Assembly: GCA_951799445.1 (NCBI GenBank)
Contig: OX637295.1
Location: 21,018,001 to 21,082,000, forward strand
DNA from: Pseudisothecium myosuroides
Taxonomy: Eukaryota > Streptophyta > Bryopsida > Hypnales > Lembophyllaceae
Direction of reading: 5' to 3'
DNA length: 64,000 bases
Under the pieces are notes generated by a model, which made no database searches, was not told the origin of the DNA, and saw only the letters and a list, made by a program, of their open reading frames with translations. The position numbers were made by a program, and so were the translations under genes. Below, one piece after another: positions 1 to 11,959 of this stretch (positions are counted from its first letter, which is position 1; each line of letters opens with the position of its first letter).

Positions 1-586
1 AAATTGAAGTATATATTTTTGTTTCACACAAAATTTAATGGCTCAATGCTCACATATTTGTAGTCGAAGGTTTCTCCAGATACAGTACAGAACGTGAGAA
101 CAGTCGCATTTCCAGTTTCTAAGTTTCTTACGGACACAATGTGTCCATGGGACCACTTAAAATTAAACAGAAACTACGTCACAAATCCAAAAAGGACATC
201 ACCTTTGAAAACACAATACATTGGCGGAAGAGATCCCATTGTGAGACCACAGAAAGTTACACCGCATCTTTTGGAAGAAATACTTTCCTAGATACTTGAC
301 GGCAATTCAATTCAACAGGAATCTCGTACAACTGATGACTAATGTCATGCAACATTCTACTAAAGAGTCCAAGAAAATGTAAAAACACAAAACTCCCTCC
401 GTGGATATCTACAATATATACAAGGGCTAAATAACAAAACGAATAAACCTCAATTTGAAAGACTTATCAAACAAATAAGATCCACTACAATCTCCCAAGA
501 GTCTCCTTAACGACTCTCAAATATATAAGTATTTCATCAAGATCCCTGCATGTTTAATCAAAACAATCCCCATGGACATTGCAATT
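1..586. other. Intergenic, no gene seen
   Basis: AT-rich DNA beyond the 3' end of the first Ran gene. The similarity to the 3' flank of the second Ran gene stops near 586. A 65-codon open frame at 94-291 has no recognisable motif and no intron or promoter context, so I do not call it a gene. Confidence 0.5.
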
Positions 587-686
587 TCCCGACCACCAGC
601 CGTCCGATGCAAACAGCTGTGTATCAGTATAATTGAGGAATATGGCCGACTAGCTCGGCATCTGATCTACTACAAACGCCATCGAT

Positions 687-2527
687 CTAGTTGTCGAATG
701 TGTCCTCATCATCATCGGGAAGAGGAAGTAGTGCAGCAGCATTAATCTGGGCCTCGTACTCCTGAACCGCCTGCAAGTCGATTTGAACCTCGGGAGGAGC
801 CAGAGCAGGCGATTCCACGAAGTGCAGGTTCACGTCACTGCAGAACAAACGAAGTCAGTACCACACACTTCATAGACACACTCCACGACACAAAAACTCA
901 CAATCAAAAATACACAAGACACCAACATCAGCTTGCACTCTACAAACTCGGGCCACAGGCAAGCTCCAAGCATCCAGATACATCTGCCAATGCCCAGCTG
1001 CTTACCCTGCAAGCTTCCTCGCCAGATACAGGTAAGGCTTCTCGAAGTTGTAGTTCGACTTCGCCGAAATCTCGTAGTACTGCAGGTTCTTCTTCCGGTG
1101 GAATGTCACCTGCTTCGCCTTCACCTGACGGTTCTTCACGTCCACCTTGTTGCCACACAGCACGATCGGAATGTTCTCGCACACCCGGCAAAGGTCGCGA
1201 TGCCAGGTCGGAACGTTTTTGTACGTCAGACGAGCCGTCACGTCGAACATGATGATGGCACACTGACCGTGGATGCTGCAAAACCGAAGCACACCTCGTC
1301 AGGCACAATACTTGACACTTAATCGCAATCGACTGAAAATGGCTTGAGTCCAAAATTCAATTGCTGAAGTCCTATCTGAGTAGTTCTGATCAAAACGAAC
1401 TAGGGCATATGGACTCACTAGTATCCATCACGCAGCCCTCCGAATTTCTCTTGGCCGGCGGTATCCCAGCAGTAAAACCGAATGGGCCCACAGTTCGTGA
1501 AGAAGTCCAGTGGGTGGACCTCCACGCCGATGGTAGCTGCACAACACAGCCCACGATCAGTATCAACGCAAAACCCTAGAATCGACCACCAATTGCACAA
1601 TTCTCACACCATGGCAGACACAAAACACGATCAGTATTTCAGCAAACACTTACGTTCGTATTTCTTCTCGAATTCACCAGTCAAATGACGCTTAACAAAG
1701 GTGGTCTTCCCTGCACGATTCAATCCACAACATTTTTCAGCGCCTATTCCACACCCGAATCACTTCGTTCCCATCAAAACCTCTCCAAACCAACAACCAA
1801 CAGCTACTTCCAACACATCCAAACGTACACCCCACAATAATTCCAATCCGAGCAAAATGAGCACTCACAGAGCTATGCACAAACCAGACCCAATCAATTC
1901 CAAGACACAAATCAGTACCTGTTCCACCGTCGCCAACAATAACGAGTTTAAAGCTTGGAGTGTTGTCAGGAGTTTGCTGCCCGGGCAAAGCCTACACCAA
2001 AATCCATGTCGTCAATTACCACGAATCCATCACCACCTAACCCACAAACATGAACATAACTCCACAGTACCCTGAACCCTCACACGATGACACAAAACCC
2101 CTCGCAACTTAAAAGCCAATTACCCCGAGCGGAAAATTCAAAACACGACCTGTAATTGCAGCAACAATTTCCATTACACAAGCCCTACAATACTACTTAC
2201 AAAATCACGAAACAGTACTCTCTCGCAATTGAGGGCGGCAATCCACTACCACAACAATCACGTCCACTCAACCAAACTGCACACCAAAATAGGTACAGTG
2301 GACTAATAATCGCAGTCACGATTACCATTACACAAGCCTACAACACTCCTTACAAAATCACGAAACAGCACTCTCTCGCAACCGAGGGCAGCAATCCACT
2401 ACCACAACAATCACGTCCACTCAAACAAACTACAATTGAAACCAAAAATTGCTCCATTGGACCAAACCCGGCACCAAAAAATCCCGCAAAAAATTCTCTG
2501 CGAAGCTGAAACGAGGAGCGTTACCAT
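687..2527 (-). CDS. RAN: Ran small GTPase, copy 1 (six exons)
   Basis: Ran is the Ras-family GTPase that sets the direction of nuclear import and export and helps spindle and nuclear-envelope assembly. Coding exons on the minus strand are 2527-2525, 1991-1919, 1710-1654, 1536-1419, 1275-1006 and 837-687, all with GT-AG introns. They sum to 672 nt, or 223 residues. Visible motifs are the P-loop GDGGTGKT (residues 21-28), switch I Thr46, switch II DTAGQE with Gln73, NKVD (126-129), SAK (154-156) and the acidic tail [10 protein letters not shown]. Exon 1 contributes only the ATG. It differs from the other copies by NTPSF instead of NCPSF near residue 12 and by GPIRF instead of GRIRF near residue 62; animal Ran also has Pro there, so it is probably tolerated. 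Intron 1 is longer than in copy 2 because of an internal duplication. About 100 bp of 3' flank matches copy 2, then similarity ends. I see no frameshift or stop. Confidence 0.96.
2160..2440. repeat. Two-unit tandem duplication in intron 1 of Ran copy 1
   Basis: A roughly 154-bp unit occurs twice in tandem. The shared word CCATTACACAAG starts at 2171 and again at 2325, followed by closely matching sequence through the CACGTCCACTCAA motif. This extra unit accounts for the length difference between this intron (533 bp) and intron 1 of Ran copy 2 (385 bp). Confidence 0.8.
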
Positions 2528-3163
2528 AATGTGAAGCAGGAAGAAGGCGATCAGCTAATCTCGAGGGAAGGAGACGAAACGGAAAGCAAACCAAAGCCCA
2601 GCGCAAGCAAGCGAAGTTTTCTGAGGAAGGAGAACAGAGTTTCTGAAAGGAGGCAAGTAAGCCTTGGGGACTGGGGCCTTCCTAAGGTGGTGTTGAAGAG
2701 GAAGCACGGTGATAGGTAACATGTCCTATTCCCGGTCCACGGTCCCTGGGCTCCTCTTGTTCTGTCAAGGTTGGCCGGTGCGTTCTTTGTAAGCAACCTG
2801 GTTCAAGGAGGAGTTGGGGGTTCGCATGTCGGTACCCTATGACCAAACCGTGGCGGGTGGACCCTAAGACCAAGGCGTTTGCATGCAGGTGCTGCAGCTG
2901 GCGTCCAGTTGGTTGGTGAATCGGTTGGACAAGTGTGGGAACAATATTGGGAATCGCGATTCGTTGTTGGGAACGGATTGGAGGAACTTTGGGGAACTTT
3001 GGGGAACAATTTTGGGAACGTGGATTGTTGTTGGGAATGGATCTGGTTGTGCGTTGCTGTTACGCAGTGGAAGGTTGGTGCGTTTTGGAAACGCATAGTG
3101 AGTTTTGCTTTGCATTTTTTGGGGAGGGGAGTTTTGGGCTATGGACTAGATAATGCTCGGTAA
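2528..3163 (-). promoter_or_regulatory. Upstream region of Ran copy 1, telo-box lost
   Basis: GC-richer DNA 5' of Ran copy 1. Read on the minus strand, 2727-2737 gives CCGGGAATAGG, the same lead-in that precedes the telomere-like box of Ran copies 2 and 3. Here it runs into unrelated sequence instead of GGTTAGGG. From about 2930 to 3045 the word TGGGAAC and close variants recur at irregular spacing. No TATA box is obvious. Several overlapping open frames here are by-products of GC content. Confidence 0.45.
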
Positions 3164-5500
3164 CCGCGACACTTAAGAACATTATGGGACGTAATGTCAA
3201 GTCTAATAGTCCATCACCAACGTTCGTATCTGTACTTTTCAACAAATCTAAGGGTGTAGAAAGAGGGGCTGAGTTATGAGTTGTAACACTTTTTTGACTA
3301 TCTAATGGAATGGTGACAAATCTGCCTTGAAAATCGGACTTGGCATTATGGATTTGCGTGAATGAATGTTTAGGGCAAGCAACTAAGATGAGGTTTTCTT
3401 ATTGGCTTTCGATTGAAGGGGAAGATGCTTTCCATAGATAGAAGATACTCTAATTAACCTCTTAGTGTCCAAGGAGACCAAATGTGTCCCCACTCCTTCA
3501 ATACTTCATGCAAGATCAAACATTATGATCTCATCCCTCTTGCCACCAAATGCAAGAAAGGACAAAAATTCCCAATTCATGAAGAAGGTAGCTTCCACAT
3601 TCAACGGTGGATTTTCCACATGATGATGCAATTTTTGAGAAATTGCATCCAACTACATGCTTTTCATAAAACGCTTTGGTCAAGCTTGGGCAGGGAGGGG
3701 TTCAGGAAGTTTGAGTGGCTACCTTACTCAACAAGTAAGCAAATGTTACAAAAAGGTCTAGAGCCTCATATAGTGTAGTTGTTTGTTCCATTTCCTTTGG
3801 GATGTGTAGAAAGTGATGTTCACTGAAGTGATGAAGCTATTTTTCACTTGTAGATATGGATTTAAGATACCCAATATCAATGGCTATAATTTGTTTATTC
3901 ATTCCAAAGTGAATACATAATATTCATCTTGAAAATTGTGATTTTTCTCCAAGATTTTATAGCAATTTCTTCCATTGAGAAAGGTAAATATGTATATTGT
4001 CGAATATTTGTCAAAATATTTTTCTATTGTTTCTGAGCAATTTTTAGTTCATAAAAAACCAAAAGTGAGGAACTTCATGGAGATTAACACCTAAGTCAAG
4101 AATGTCATTGTGGTTTATATTATTAGTGAATGTGACACTAATTTATAAAGGCCAAAGTTTTGTAATTCATTTCAATTTTTGCATGTTGAAATATGACGAA
4201 AATGGTATAGATCACATTATATTGTCTAAAATAATGTGAACTTCTAAACCAATGCCCCTTACAAATTCTCAAATTTTCAAAATTAGTGCAAGGTAGTCTT
4301 AATACTCTAGGGCGCATTAGTCAAATCAACTTGGATTTTAATTTGTCTTGAAAATAAGTAACAAAAAATGGCACGTGATAACTACTAACCAAAATATTAT
4401 TGGAAACAATCAAGATCAGCCACCCACCGCATCCATTGACATAGCAACATCTAAATTCTTTCCATCATCCCAACTAATGTGCCCTATGTTGTTGCCACAA
4501 TATAATAAAAGAAAAAAATAATAATTTTCTAATTTTTTTAATTCTAATTTTTTTTTTAATTCAATATATTTTCTTCCGTGAATCAGAGTACTACAAAACA
4601 AAGCCCTTGCAGCCTTCTTCACAAAGGGCTTTCCAACAATATCAAGAACGTAATCGAGGAATGTGCGGTTTCGGAGACCTCTCCATAACAAACAAAATAA
4701 ACAAACAAACAACCTAACTTATGGTATGGATAAGGTCTTAAACAAGGTTCTTGCTCCTAAACTCAAAAAGATTTTGTTAGTTGTTAGAAATATGAATGGA
4801 TTCTAGATTTTCTTGAAAAGCTTTATTTTAGCAAAATAATGAACAATTTATGAATTTTTAAAGGGTTGAAAAGAAGTATATCCAAATCTCCAATAAGCTC
4901 TTATAACTTGAAGTTGTACATTCTAGGCAAGAAGTTGAGGGCATTGATTTTAGAAACATGACACAATTATGTGTAGTTTGGTTTCTTTAAGTGGGTGATT
5001 TCCTACTCCAATGTTCACTCTTCTATCTTCATCTTGGAGGGGAAGGAAAATGAGTAGTCGTCAAATTAGATGGAGTACTAAAAAAATCTGGGTATATTTA
5101 CCTTATTGAATAAACAAGCAGCTATATTATAAGAGATTCTTAATTCTAGAAGGACACTACCTCAGTGATAGGTACTATACCCAGTTGTTAGGGTTAGCAA
5201 AAAATATTTCTAAAAACAAATTTTGAAATTCTTGGGATATTATTTATTCAAAAAGAAGTTGAATAAAAAAAATGAATATTTCTATATGTAGGCATGTGGC
5301 AAATTTAATTAATTATTTGATAGAGAATGCAACCCTAACCATTAGGTCACAATACTCACTCAAAATTGATTTAATTTTTTTGAACCAATAGGTGCATTCT
5401 ATGTGTTTACACTAACAAAGGAAGTCACCTATCAAACACTTATTGTCCTTGACGTCCTTCTATGAATAATCCATGTAAAGTAAGAGGTTCTAAATGTACT
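3164..5500. other. Intergenic between the divergent Ran genes
   Basis: AT-rich sequence. A 98-codon open frame at 3482-3778 starts with ATG but shows no domain or splice context. I see no RNA gene or complete transposon here. Confidence 0.4.
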
Positions 5501-5624
5501 TAGGCTCTAAAATTGCCCACCTCCTTAAATGTACACTACTTGTATATGGGTTTTTTTTAGACTTCACCAATGTACAAACATAGTACATTTTAGGGGGAGG
5601 GGGGGGGGCAATTTTAGAGTCCTA
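5501..5624. mobile_element. Short palindromic MITE
   Basis: The ends are inverted copies: GGCTCTAAAATTGCCC near 5503 and its complement finishing at 5622, continuing for about 30 bp each side, including a GTACATTT/AAATGTAC pair inside. TA lies at both outer edges, compatible with a TA target duplication (Stowaway/mariner type), but TA could equally be part of the inverted repeat. A run of ten G near 5599-5608 lies in the right arm. Confidence 0.6.
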
Positions 5625-5989
5625 TGCCTTTTCAACTTCAAAATTTCGTAACTATTTTCGCAAAGCTTCAAAAAAATATGAAAGGACTTGCGTTAGATGC
5701 CAATTCCACTTGTCTTTCTAGGAAAATTTACTGAAAACTCAGCTCTTAAATGAGTGATTTATGAACCTCCTACCTCAATTCCAATTGCTTTTTGAGTAAA
5801 ATGTCCTACTCAAACTTCCTCACATGAATTGGTCCATGTGTTTCAAGAAAAAAAAAAAAAAAACTTCCTCACATGTAAGCTTACCTTTGGTCTAAATCCT
5901 CCTCACTTCGGTCCAAACCGAAGCCAAGGCCCAAGTAGCTTACAAACAACGCACCCCCTGCGACAGCCGAGAAAGAGAGCGTGGGGAGC

Positions 5990-6306
5990 GTGGACCCCGG
6001 GAATAGGGTTAGGGTACCGTCCACGGCCTATACCGTCCCGTGCATATAAAGGCCCTGCTCCACCCGCCAAATTTGTATCCCTGTCCCATCCGACGGTTCA
6101 GAGCTCATCCATCGACGGCTCAAGGCGCTCCCTTGCACCCTTTCCCGTGCTTCCCCTCTGACACCCGTATAGGAGCCTCGTCCTCTCACAAATTCATACC
6201 CTTTCTATTCCTCTCTCGTTTTCTCTTTCACTCCTTCTCAAGCTCAAGCTCTGTTTGTTGCACTGCAGCCTCGGATTCGCAGATCGCCTTTGTCCAGCTT
6301 CACATT
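5990..6306 (+). promoter_or_regulatory. Promoter and 5' leader of Ran copy 2
   Basis: It contains a telomere-like box TAGGGTTAGGG at 6004-6014 (telo-boxes are common in promoters of growth-related plant genes), a TATA box at 6045-6050, and the block ATCCGACGGTTCAGA at 6088-6102. Both the telo-box and the last block recur in the same order upstream of Ran copy 3, so they predate that duplication. The leader ends in CAGCTTCACATT just before the ATG, also shared with copy 3. Confidence 0.6.
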
Positions 6307-8014
6307 ATGGTAACGCGACTCGTTTCGGTCTCCCCGTGGTTTTTTTCAGGGTCGATTTGCGTTACTGGATCGATTTTTAGGAGTGTTTTGGTGGAACGGT
6401 AGTGATTGTTGTATTATATTTTGCAGTTTGGTGGATTGCCGCAGTAGTCGTGGATCAATTGTCAGAGTAGGGTTTTGTGATTATGTGTTCTGTTGGATTG
6501 AGCGTTCTAGGGATTTTGTGTAAATGGTCGCGGTCAGGGCGTGGTTTTTCGTTCGGGTGGCGTAATTGAAAGTCATAGGGTTTTGGAATTTTTATGAACT
6601 GGAGAGGATTGTGGTTGCATGCGATGATTTTGAGACAGTTTTGGAGTTTTCGTTGGGATGCGTGGTTTTAGTAACGGCGTGGATATTTATGCAGGCTTTG
6701 CCCGGGCAGCAAACCCCGGAGAACTGCCCAAGCTTCAAGCTCGTCATTGTAGGAGATGGTGGAACAGGTAAGCTTTTCGATCTTGAAGTGCTTGGTAGTG
6801 ATTTTTTTCGTAGAGTGCATGGCCACGAGAGGGCGTGTTTGCTCGCGGAATTTGCGTTTGATTTGCGTTTGATGGTGATGGCGGTGGCTCTAGTTTTCGT
6901 TGGAGAGGGTTTCTTGAATCTGGGAGTCAAATGCGGTGATTCGGTTGTGACTAATGTTGTTTTATTGGTTGATTCAGGGAAGACTACCTTTGTGAAACGT
7001 CATTTGACTGGTGAATTCGAGAAGAAATACGAACGTAAGTGTTTGCATTATTAAATGCGTTTTCTGTCGGGCATGGTGCTGTGATTGCGCCATGATATGC
7101 GATTGGCAGTTGGTTTTAGGGTTCTACGTAGGAACTGATCGTGGGCTGTGTTGTGCAGCTACCATCGGCGTGGAGGTGCACCCGCTGGACTTCTTCACGA
7201 ACTGTGGGCGCATTCGGTTTTACTGCTGGGATACCGCCGGCCAAGAGAAATTTGGAGGATTGCGTGATGGATACTAGTGAGTCCATGTGCCCTAGTTCGT
7301 TTTGGTCAGAACTACTCAGATAGGACTTCAGCAATTAAATTTTGGACTGAAGCCATTTTCAGTCTATTGCGATTAAGTGTAAAGTACTGTGCCTGACGAG
7401 GTGTGCTTTGGTTTTGCAGCATCCACGGTCAGTGTGCCATCATCATGTTCGACGTGACGGCTCGTCTGACGTACAAAAACGTTCCGACCTGGCATCGCGA
7501 CCTTTGCCGGGTGTGCGAGAACATTCCGATCGTGCTTTGTGGAAACAAGGTGGACGTGAAGAACCGTCAGGTGAAGGCGAAGCAGGTGACATTCCACCGG
7601 AAGAAGAACCTGCAGTACTACGAGATTTCGGCGAAGTCGAACTACAACTTCGAGAAGCCTTACCTGTATCTGGCGAGGAAGCTTGCAGGGTAAGCAGCTG
7701 GGCATTGGTAGATTTATCTGGATGTTTGGAGCTTGCCTGTGGCCCGAGTTTGTAGAGTGCAAGCTGGTGTTGTCACCTGGTTGTTTTTGATTGTGAGCTT
7801 TTGTGTCCTGGAGTGTGGTTATGAAGTGTGTGGTCCTGACTTGATTTGTGCCTTGCTTTGCAGTGACGTGAACCTGCACTTCGTGGAATCGCCTGCTCTG
7901 GCTCCTCCCGAGGTTCAAATCGACTTGCAGGCGGTTCAGGAGTACGAGGCCCAGCTTAATGCTGCAGCGCTGCTTCCTCTTCCCGATGATGATGAGGACA
8001 CATTCGACAACTAG
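6307..8014 (+). CDS. RAN: Ran small GTPase, copy 2 (six exons)
   Basis: Same role as copy 1. Exons are 6307-6309, 6695-6767, 6978-7034, 7159-7276, 7420-7689 and 7864-8014, giving 672 nt and 223 residues with splice phases identical to the other two copies. Motifs: P-loop GDGGTGKT at 21-28, Thr46, DTAGQE with catalytic Gln73, NKVD at 126-129, SAK at 154-156, C-terminus [10 protein letters not shown]. It has PENCPSF near residue 10 where copy 3 has PDNCPSF. The start is chosen because ATG followed directly by a GT donor is conserved in all three copies and the next exon begins with the plant Ran sequence ALPGQQTP. Introns 3-5 are close relatives of those in copy 1; introns 1 and 2 have diverged more. 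No defect is seen. Confidence 0.97.
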
Positions 8015-8475
8015 ATCGATGGCGTTTGTAGTAGATCAGATGCCGAGCTAGTCGGCCATATTCCTCAATTATACTGATACACAGCCGTTTGCATCGGACG
8101 GTTGGTGGTCAGGTCGTTGCAGTTTATGGAAGTTCTTTTTTCCCAATTTTTTCTTTAGATTGTTTCTGTCATTCCTGGACACAGCGTAGCTGTGGTTGGT
8201 GGACGCCGTCGTTCATGAGAATGGTAGAGCGAGGCACGAGACATCGAGAATGCACATGTGACCGGTTGAAGTTGTGTTACGTGAGAGTTCTACGCCCTGC
8301 AGCCTCGTTCCATTTTATCTTTTCGATTTTGCATCGCATCGCTCGTTCTGGACTTGGGAGCATGCGAGGGTCAATTGTGGAAGATAGAAGTGGGGTACGT
8401 CGCTGATTGCACCCCCTTGACGACAGTCTGTGCGCTGTCGTTGGAGAAATATGAATACGAAATCGATTTGGTGCG
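8015..8475 (+). other. Conserved 3' flank of Ran copy 2 (3' UTR)
   Basis: Similarity to the region after Ran copy 3 continues about 460 bp past the stop, ending near the shared GAAATCGATTTGGTGC word. It is presumably a long 3' UTR duplicated with the gene. Copy 1 keeps only the first roughly 100 bp. From 8476 to 8802 I see no feature. Confidence 0.55.
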
Positions 8476-9519
8476 GTGTGCCCGCATGACAACTCTGGCT
8501 TGCAATTCTGTTTTTTTTTTCTGTTTGCAAAGTTTTAATTGCTCTGGGCGAGTTTTATCCAGCACGGTGTGATTCCTGGAATCTGTATTGACTAGAGTTT
8601 CAGTGCATTGGTGAGAGTCGTCAGGGCATTTGTACTTGCATGGTTTGTGATCCTTTTGGAAAAAGCAGCATAAATTGCCAGAATACGGAACCTGGTGATC
8701 CAAGTCCTTGTCATTTTCTTTTGTAAATAAGCTTATCATAATGTTACAATATCCAACACCTTCCATTGAAATAACGGCCCCAAAAGTGTGAATGCAAAAA
8801 TGGTTATTTCCATCCTTGAGGCGACCTTGATGTCATCCGAGGACACAACGCCCTCTTTAGTGTTTCAGGGTTAATAACAAAGCAAAATAACAATTTTGTG
8901 CAATGCACTTTGAAGTGAGAAATTGCAATAATTGTCTACAGCACTGCCAACTGTACTCTCAAAGCTGCTACTAGAGGCTTAGAAATTCCCTACAAAGCTA
9001 CCTTAATGACCCAAAGTGTGAAATCTATGCCTCTAAGATTTTGGATATTCAAACAACATCCTATTCTTGTATACTATAAATACAACAATTCAATAAAAAA
9101 TTTGAAACTTTTGTTAAAAAATCACCTATTGTTACCATGATCCTACAACTAGGTGCAACAACTTGTAATTTTGAGGAATTATAGAAATTGTAGAGGTCAT
9201 TTTTGTAGAATATGAAGTAATATTTTTATCATAGTTCTTGCGCTCAAACAAACACATGATCTTGAAGGAAAATCAAAAAAAAAAAATTGTACATTCTATA
9301 AACAATTGCAAAGTAGTCTTGTGACATTATTTATACCATGGCTAATTGATGTTTCAAGTTCTTGAATGTTCTTATTAATATTTGAAAACACAACCTTCAA
9401 TGCCCATGCTTTATTCAATATGCATATTTTCAAATACATCTTGCTACATGTAGAAAAATCAACGAGAGGTATTTCAAAACCCTCTAAATGCTTTGGATAT
9501 CAACTATTTACAAAATAAT

Positions 9520-11548
9520 CTAGTTGTTGTTTGCACCCATTTCCATATTGTTGGTCTTCACTTCACTCACGAGTCGAGGAGTTGTTGAAGTTGGAACAAA
9601 GCGCTTCCAAAACCAATGTCCAGTCCACACCAAGCCCATTTCTTCAATGGGGATGCCCTTGGTCTCCGGAATGAACCAATAGGTGAATGCCATCATTACT
9701 AACACCCACCCAGCAAAGAAGAGGAAGACCCCCCACTTGAATGCACACAACATCGATAAGAACACTTGCCCAATGACAAACGTGAAGAACATGTTGGTGG
9801 ACACAGTGATGGCTTGCCCCGCCGATCGTGTATCCAAAGGATAGATCTCACTTGGAATCAACCACCCCAAAGGCCCCCATGACCATGCAAAAGACGAAAC
9901 GTAGACACAAATCAACACCACCGCAATCCACCCCAAGTACGAGGCCATAGTGGTGCCCTTCAATCCTAGAGCAAGAATGATGCCAACCGCCACCTACACA
10001 AGAGCACAAGAGCACAATCACACGTGAGTATAGATAGAAACCATACTAAAGGAATAAACTTTCATTGCCTTAGAATTGAAAACAAGGATGTCATGGAGTA
10101 GAGACCTTCATTATGGTTTAGTAATACAACAATTGATGAAAGCTCCATTGTGTCCTTGTGATTAGCTTGAATGAATTGGATGATGTACACACAAGAGTAG
10201 GAAAAGGAAACACTGGTGGAAGGTTTGTACCTGGGCCACAAACATTTGAACACAAGCTTCAAGGAGGAGCCATCGACGTCCCTTGCGGTCCACCATGAAA
10301 ATGGCCACCAAGGTGGACAACACATTCACGGCGCCCACAATCACCGATGAATACAATGATGCGGAGTTTCCAAACCCCACCGTTTGGAACAACACGGGTG
10401 CATAGAACATGATGGCGTTGATCCCCGTGAATTGTTGGAAGAGTTGCAAGAGCATGGAGATGATGAGTTGGGGGCGGTTGCGGTGCTTCATCACGTTACG
10501 AAACGCACTTGTCTCCAAGGCGGCCGCTTCATTGCTTGCGGCAACAATGTCTTGGAACTCTTGGTCCACGTCTTCTATGCCACGGATGCGTTGTAGGACC
10601 TTCCTTCCATTGTCAAGTTTCCCCCGTTGCACCAACGAGTTGGGTGTGTCGGGTAGAATAATTCCACCAATGGTAATCAAGGCCGCGGGGATTCCGGCGA
10701 TGGCAAGGGAAACCCGCCATCCATTGGATTGCATCTTTTCTGTGCCGTAATTGACCAAATTGGCAAATAGGATCCCGATTGTCACCGCAAGTTGGAAGAG
10801 GATGTTGAGAGCCCCACGCCATTTGGAAGGTGCCATCTCGGAAAGGTAGAGCGGCACAGCTTGATTGGCAAATCCTACTCCCCATCCAAGTAAAATCCTA
10901 CCAATGATGAGTATGATAATCTTTTGTGCCGCCGATGTGAATACAACTCCAAGGCAAAAGGCAACGCCGGCAATGAGCATGGTGGCTTTGCGGCCATAAT
11001 GTCGTGTTGTATATGAGCTAACCAAAGAGGCAAGAAGGGCCGTGATGTAAAGAGAAGAAGTGAACGCTTGAAGCTTTTGGTCATTGTATTTGCAATAAGC
11101 ATTGTTGATATTGGCATGTTTGTGTTTCTTTTCTAGTATAGCAGGGAAGAACTTGGAAAGAAACTCATCCATAGATGTCACACCACCTACAAGAATAAAC
11201 CCCCATAAGGCAAGAGTTAACATTTGTAATTTAATAAACCCCTTCAAGGCAACTACCAAAATTGGAAGGACAAAAGACAAGAATTTGAAAAGAAACTCAT
11301 CCATAAATGTCACTATACATGTATGAGTCAAGAAAAAAGAAATAACCAAGTTATTAGAAGAGAAGACAAAAAAGAACCTACAATCAAGAAGCCCAATAAC
11401 GTCTCAAATATGTACCTGAGATGCCGACATCATATCCAAACATGAGACCACCCGAAGCAGCAAGAACACAAACCAACCATAGGAAGAAAGTGGTTCGACC
11501 GGGGTAGTGTTGGATCTCCCCAACGGACATCATAGCCCCATGGGCCAT
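9520..11548 (-). CDS. STP-type monosaccharide/H+ symporter, left copy
   Basis: Plasma-membrane sugar transporter of the major facilitator superfamily; STP proteins import hexoses with protons. Exons on the minus strand are 11548-11416, 11186-10231 and 9993-9520, giving 520 residues. It is the exact mirror of the right copy; the same translations appear in both arms. Motifs: [10 protein letters not shown] at 37-46 (Asp40 matches the proton-coupling Asp of STP10), GRILLGWG at 140-147, YLSEMAP at 158-164, PDTPNSL at 223-229, QQFTGIN at 295-301, DRKGRR at 344-349, [10 protein letters not shown] at 410-419, PETKG at 472-476. Cys76 and Cys446 sit where STP10 has its lid disulphide. Length is normal for the family. 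Nothing suggests a pseudogene. Which STP member it is cannot be told by eye. Confidence 0.96.
11278..11313 (-). repeat. Partial copy of exon 2 start inside STP intron 1 (left)
   Basis: Intron 1 contains an approximately 36-bp near-copy of the beginning of exon 2 (encoding [16 protein letters not shown] residues), 132 bp before the real one. It is the mirror of the feature at 16621-16656. Confidence 0.75.
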
Positions 11549-11712
11549 TTTGTTGAACAACACTCACCACAAAGGTGCAAGTCTCAACAATTGGTAACAC
11601 AACAAATTCTACAACAATAGGATGTTGCCTACAAAAGTGACAATAAATGCAAGTGCAAATGTAGCCCACTGGCTTGTTACAAAGATGTAAAAATAGATAG
11701 GGAGGAGTGCCC

Positions 11713-11719
11713 TTTTATA
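11713..11719 (-). promoter_or_regulatory. TATA box, left STP gene
   Basis: TATAAAA on the minus strand, about 165 bp before the ATG. It is identical in the right copy. Confidence 0.55.
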
Positions 11720-11922
11720 CTATTGCTAATTTGATCCTACTAGTGAGACTCTAAAGAAAAGTGTACTTGTGTAATATTTTGAGGTCATCCTTCTTACGAG
11801 ACTTCAAGGAAATGTGCATCGTTGATATTGATGAGAATAGTTTTGGAACATCATAATTTTGTTGTTATAGGTATAAAAAATAAATTTCAACATTTGACAA
11901 AAGAATTGACAAATATATATAC

Positions 11923-11925
<3 letters not shown>

Positions 11926-11957
<32 letters not shown>
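11926..11957. repeat. (TATG)n microsatellite, left arm
   Basis: About eight TATG units upstream of the left transporter gene, with the same unit number as the mirror locus at 15977-16008. Equal length at a fast-changing locus argues that the arms are very young or recently homogenised. Confidence 0.9.

Positions 11958-11959
<2 letters not shown>

Noticed and set aside
933..1353. Long overlapping frames antisense or out of frame to Ran exon 5
   Set aside because: Shadows of the highly conserved Ran exon; mirrored shadows occur at the second copy.
2879..3163. Three overlapping plus-strand frames rich in Trp and Gly
   Set aside because: They arise from the G-rich TGGGAAC repeats upstream of Ran copy 1, in all frames at once.
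6004..6014. Interstitial telomere tract
   Set aside because: Only two telomere-like units, located in a promoter and conserved at Ran copy 3; better explained as a telo-box.
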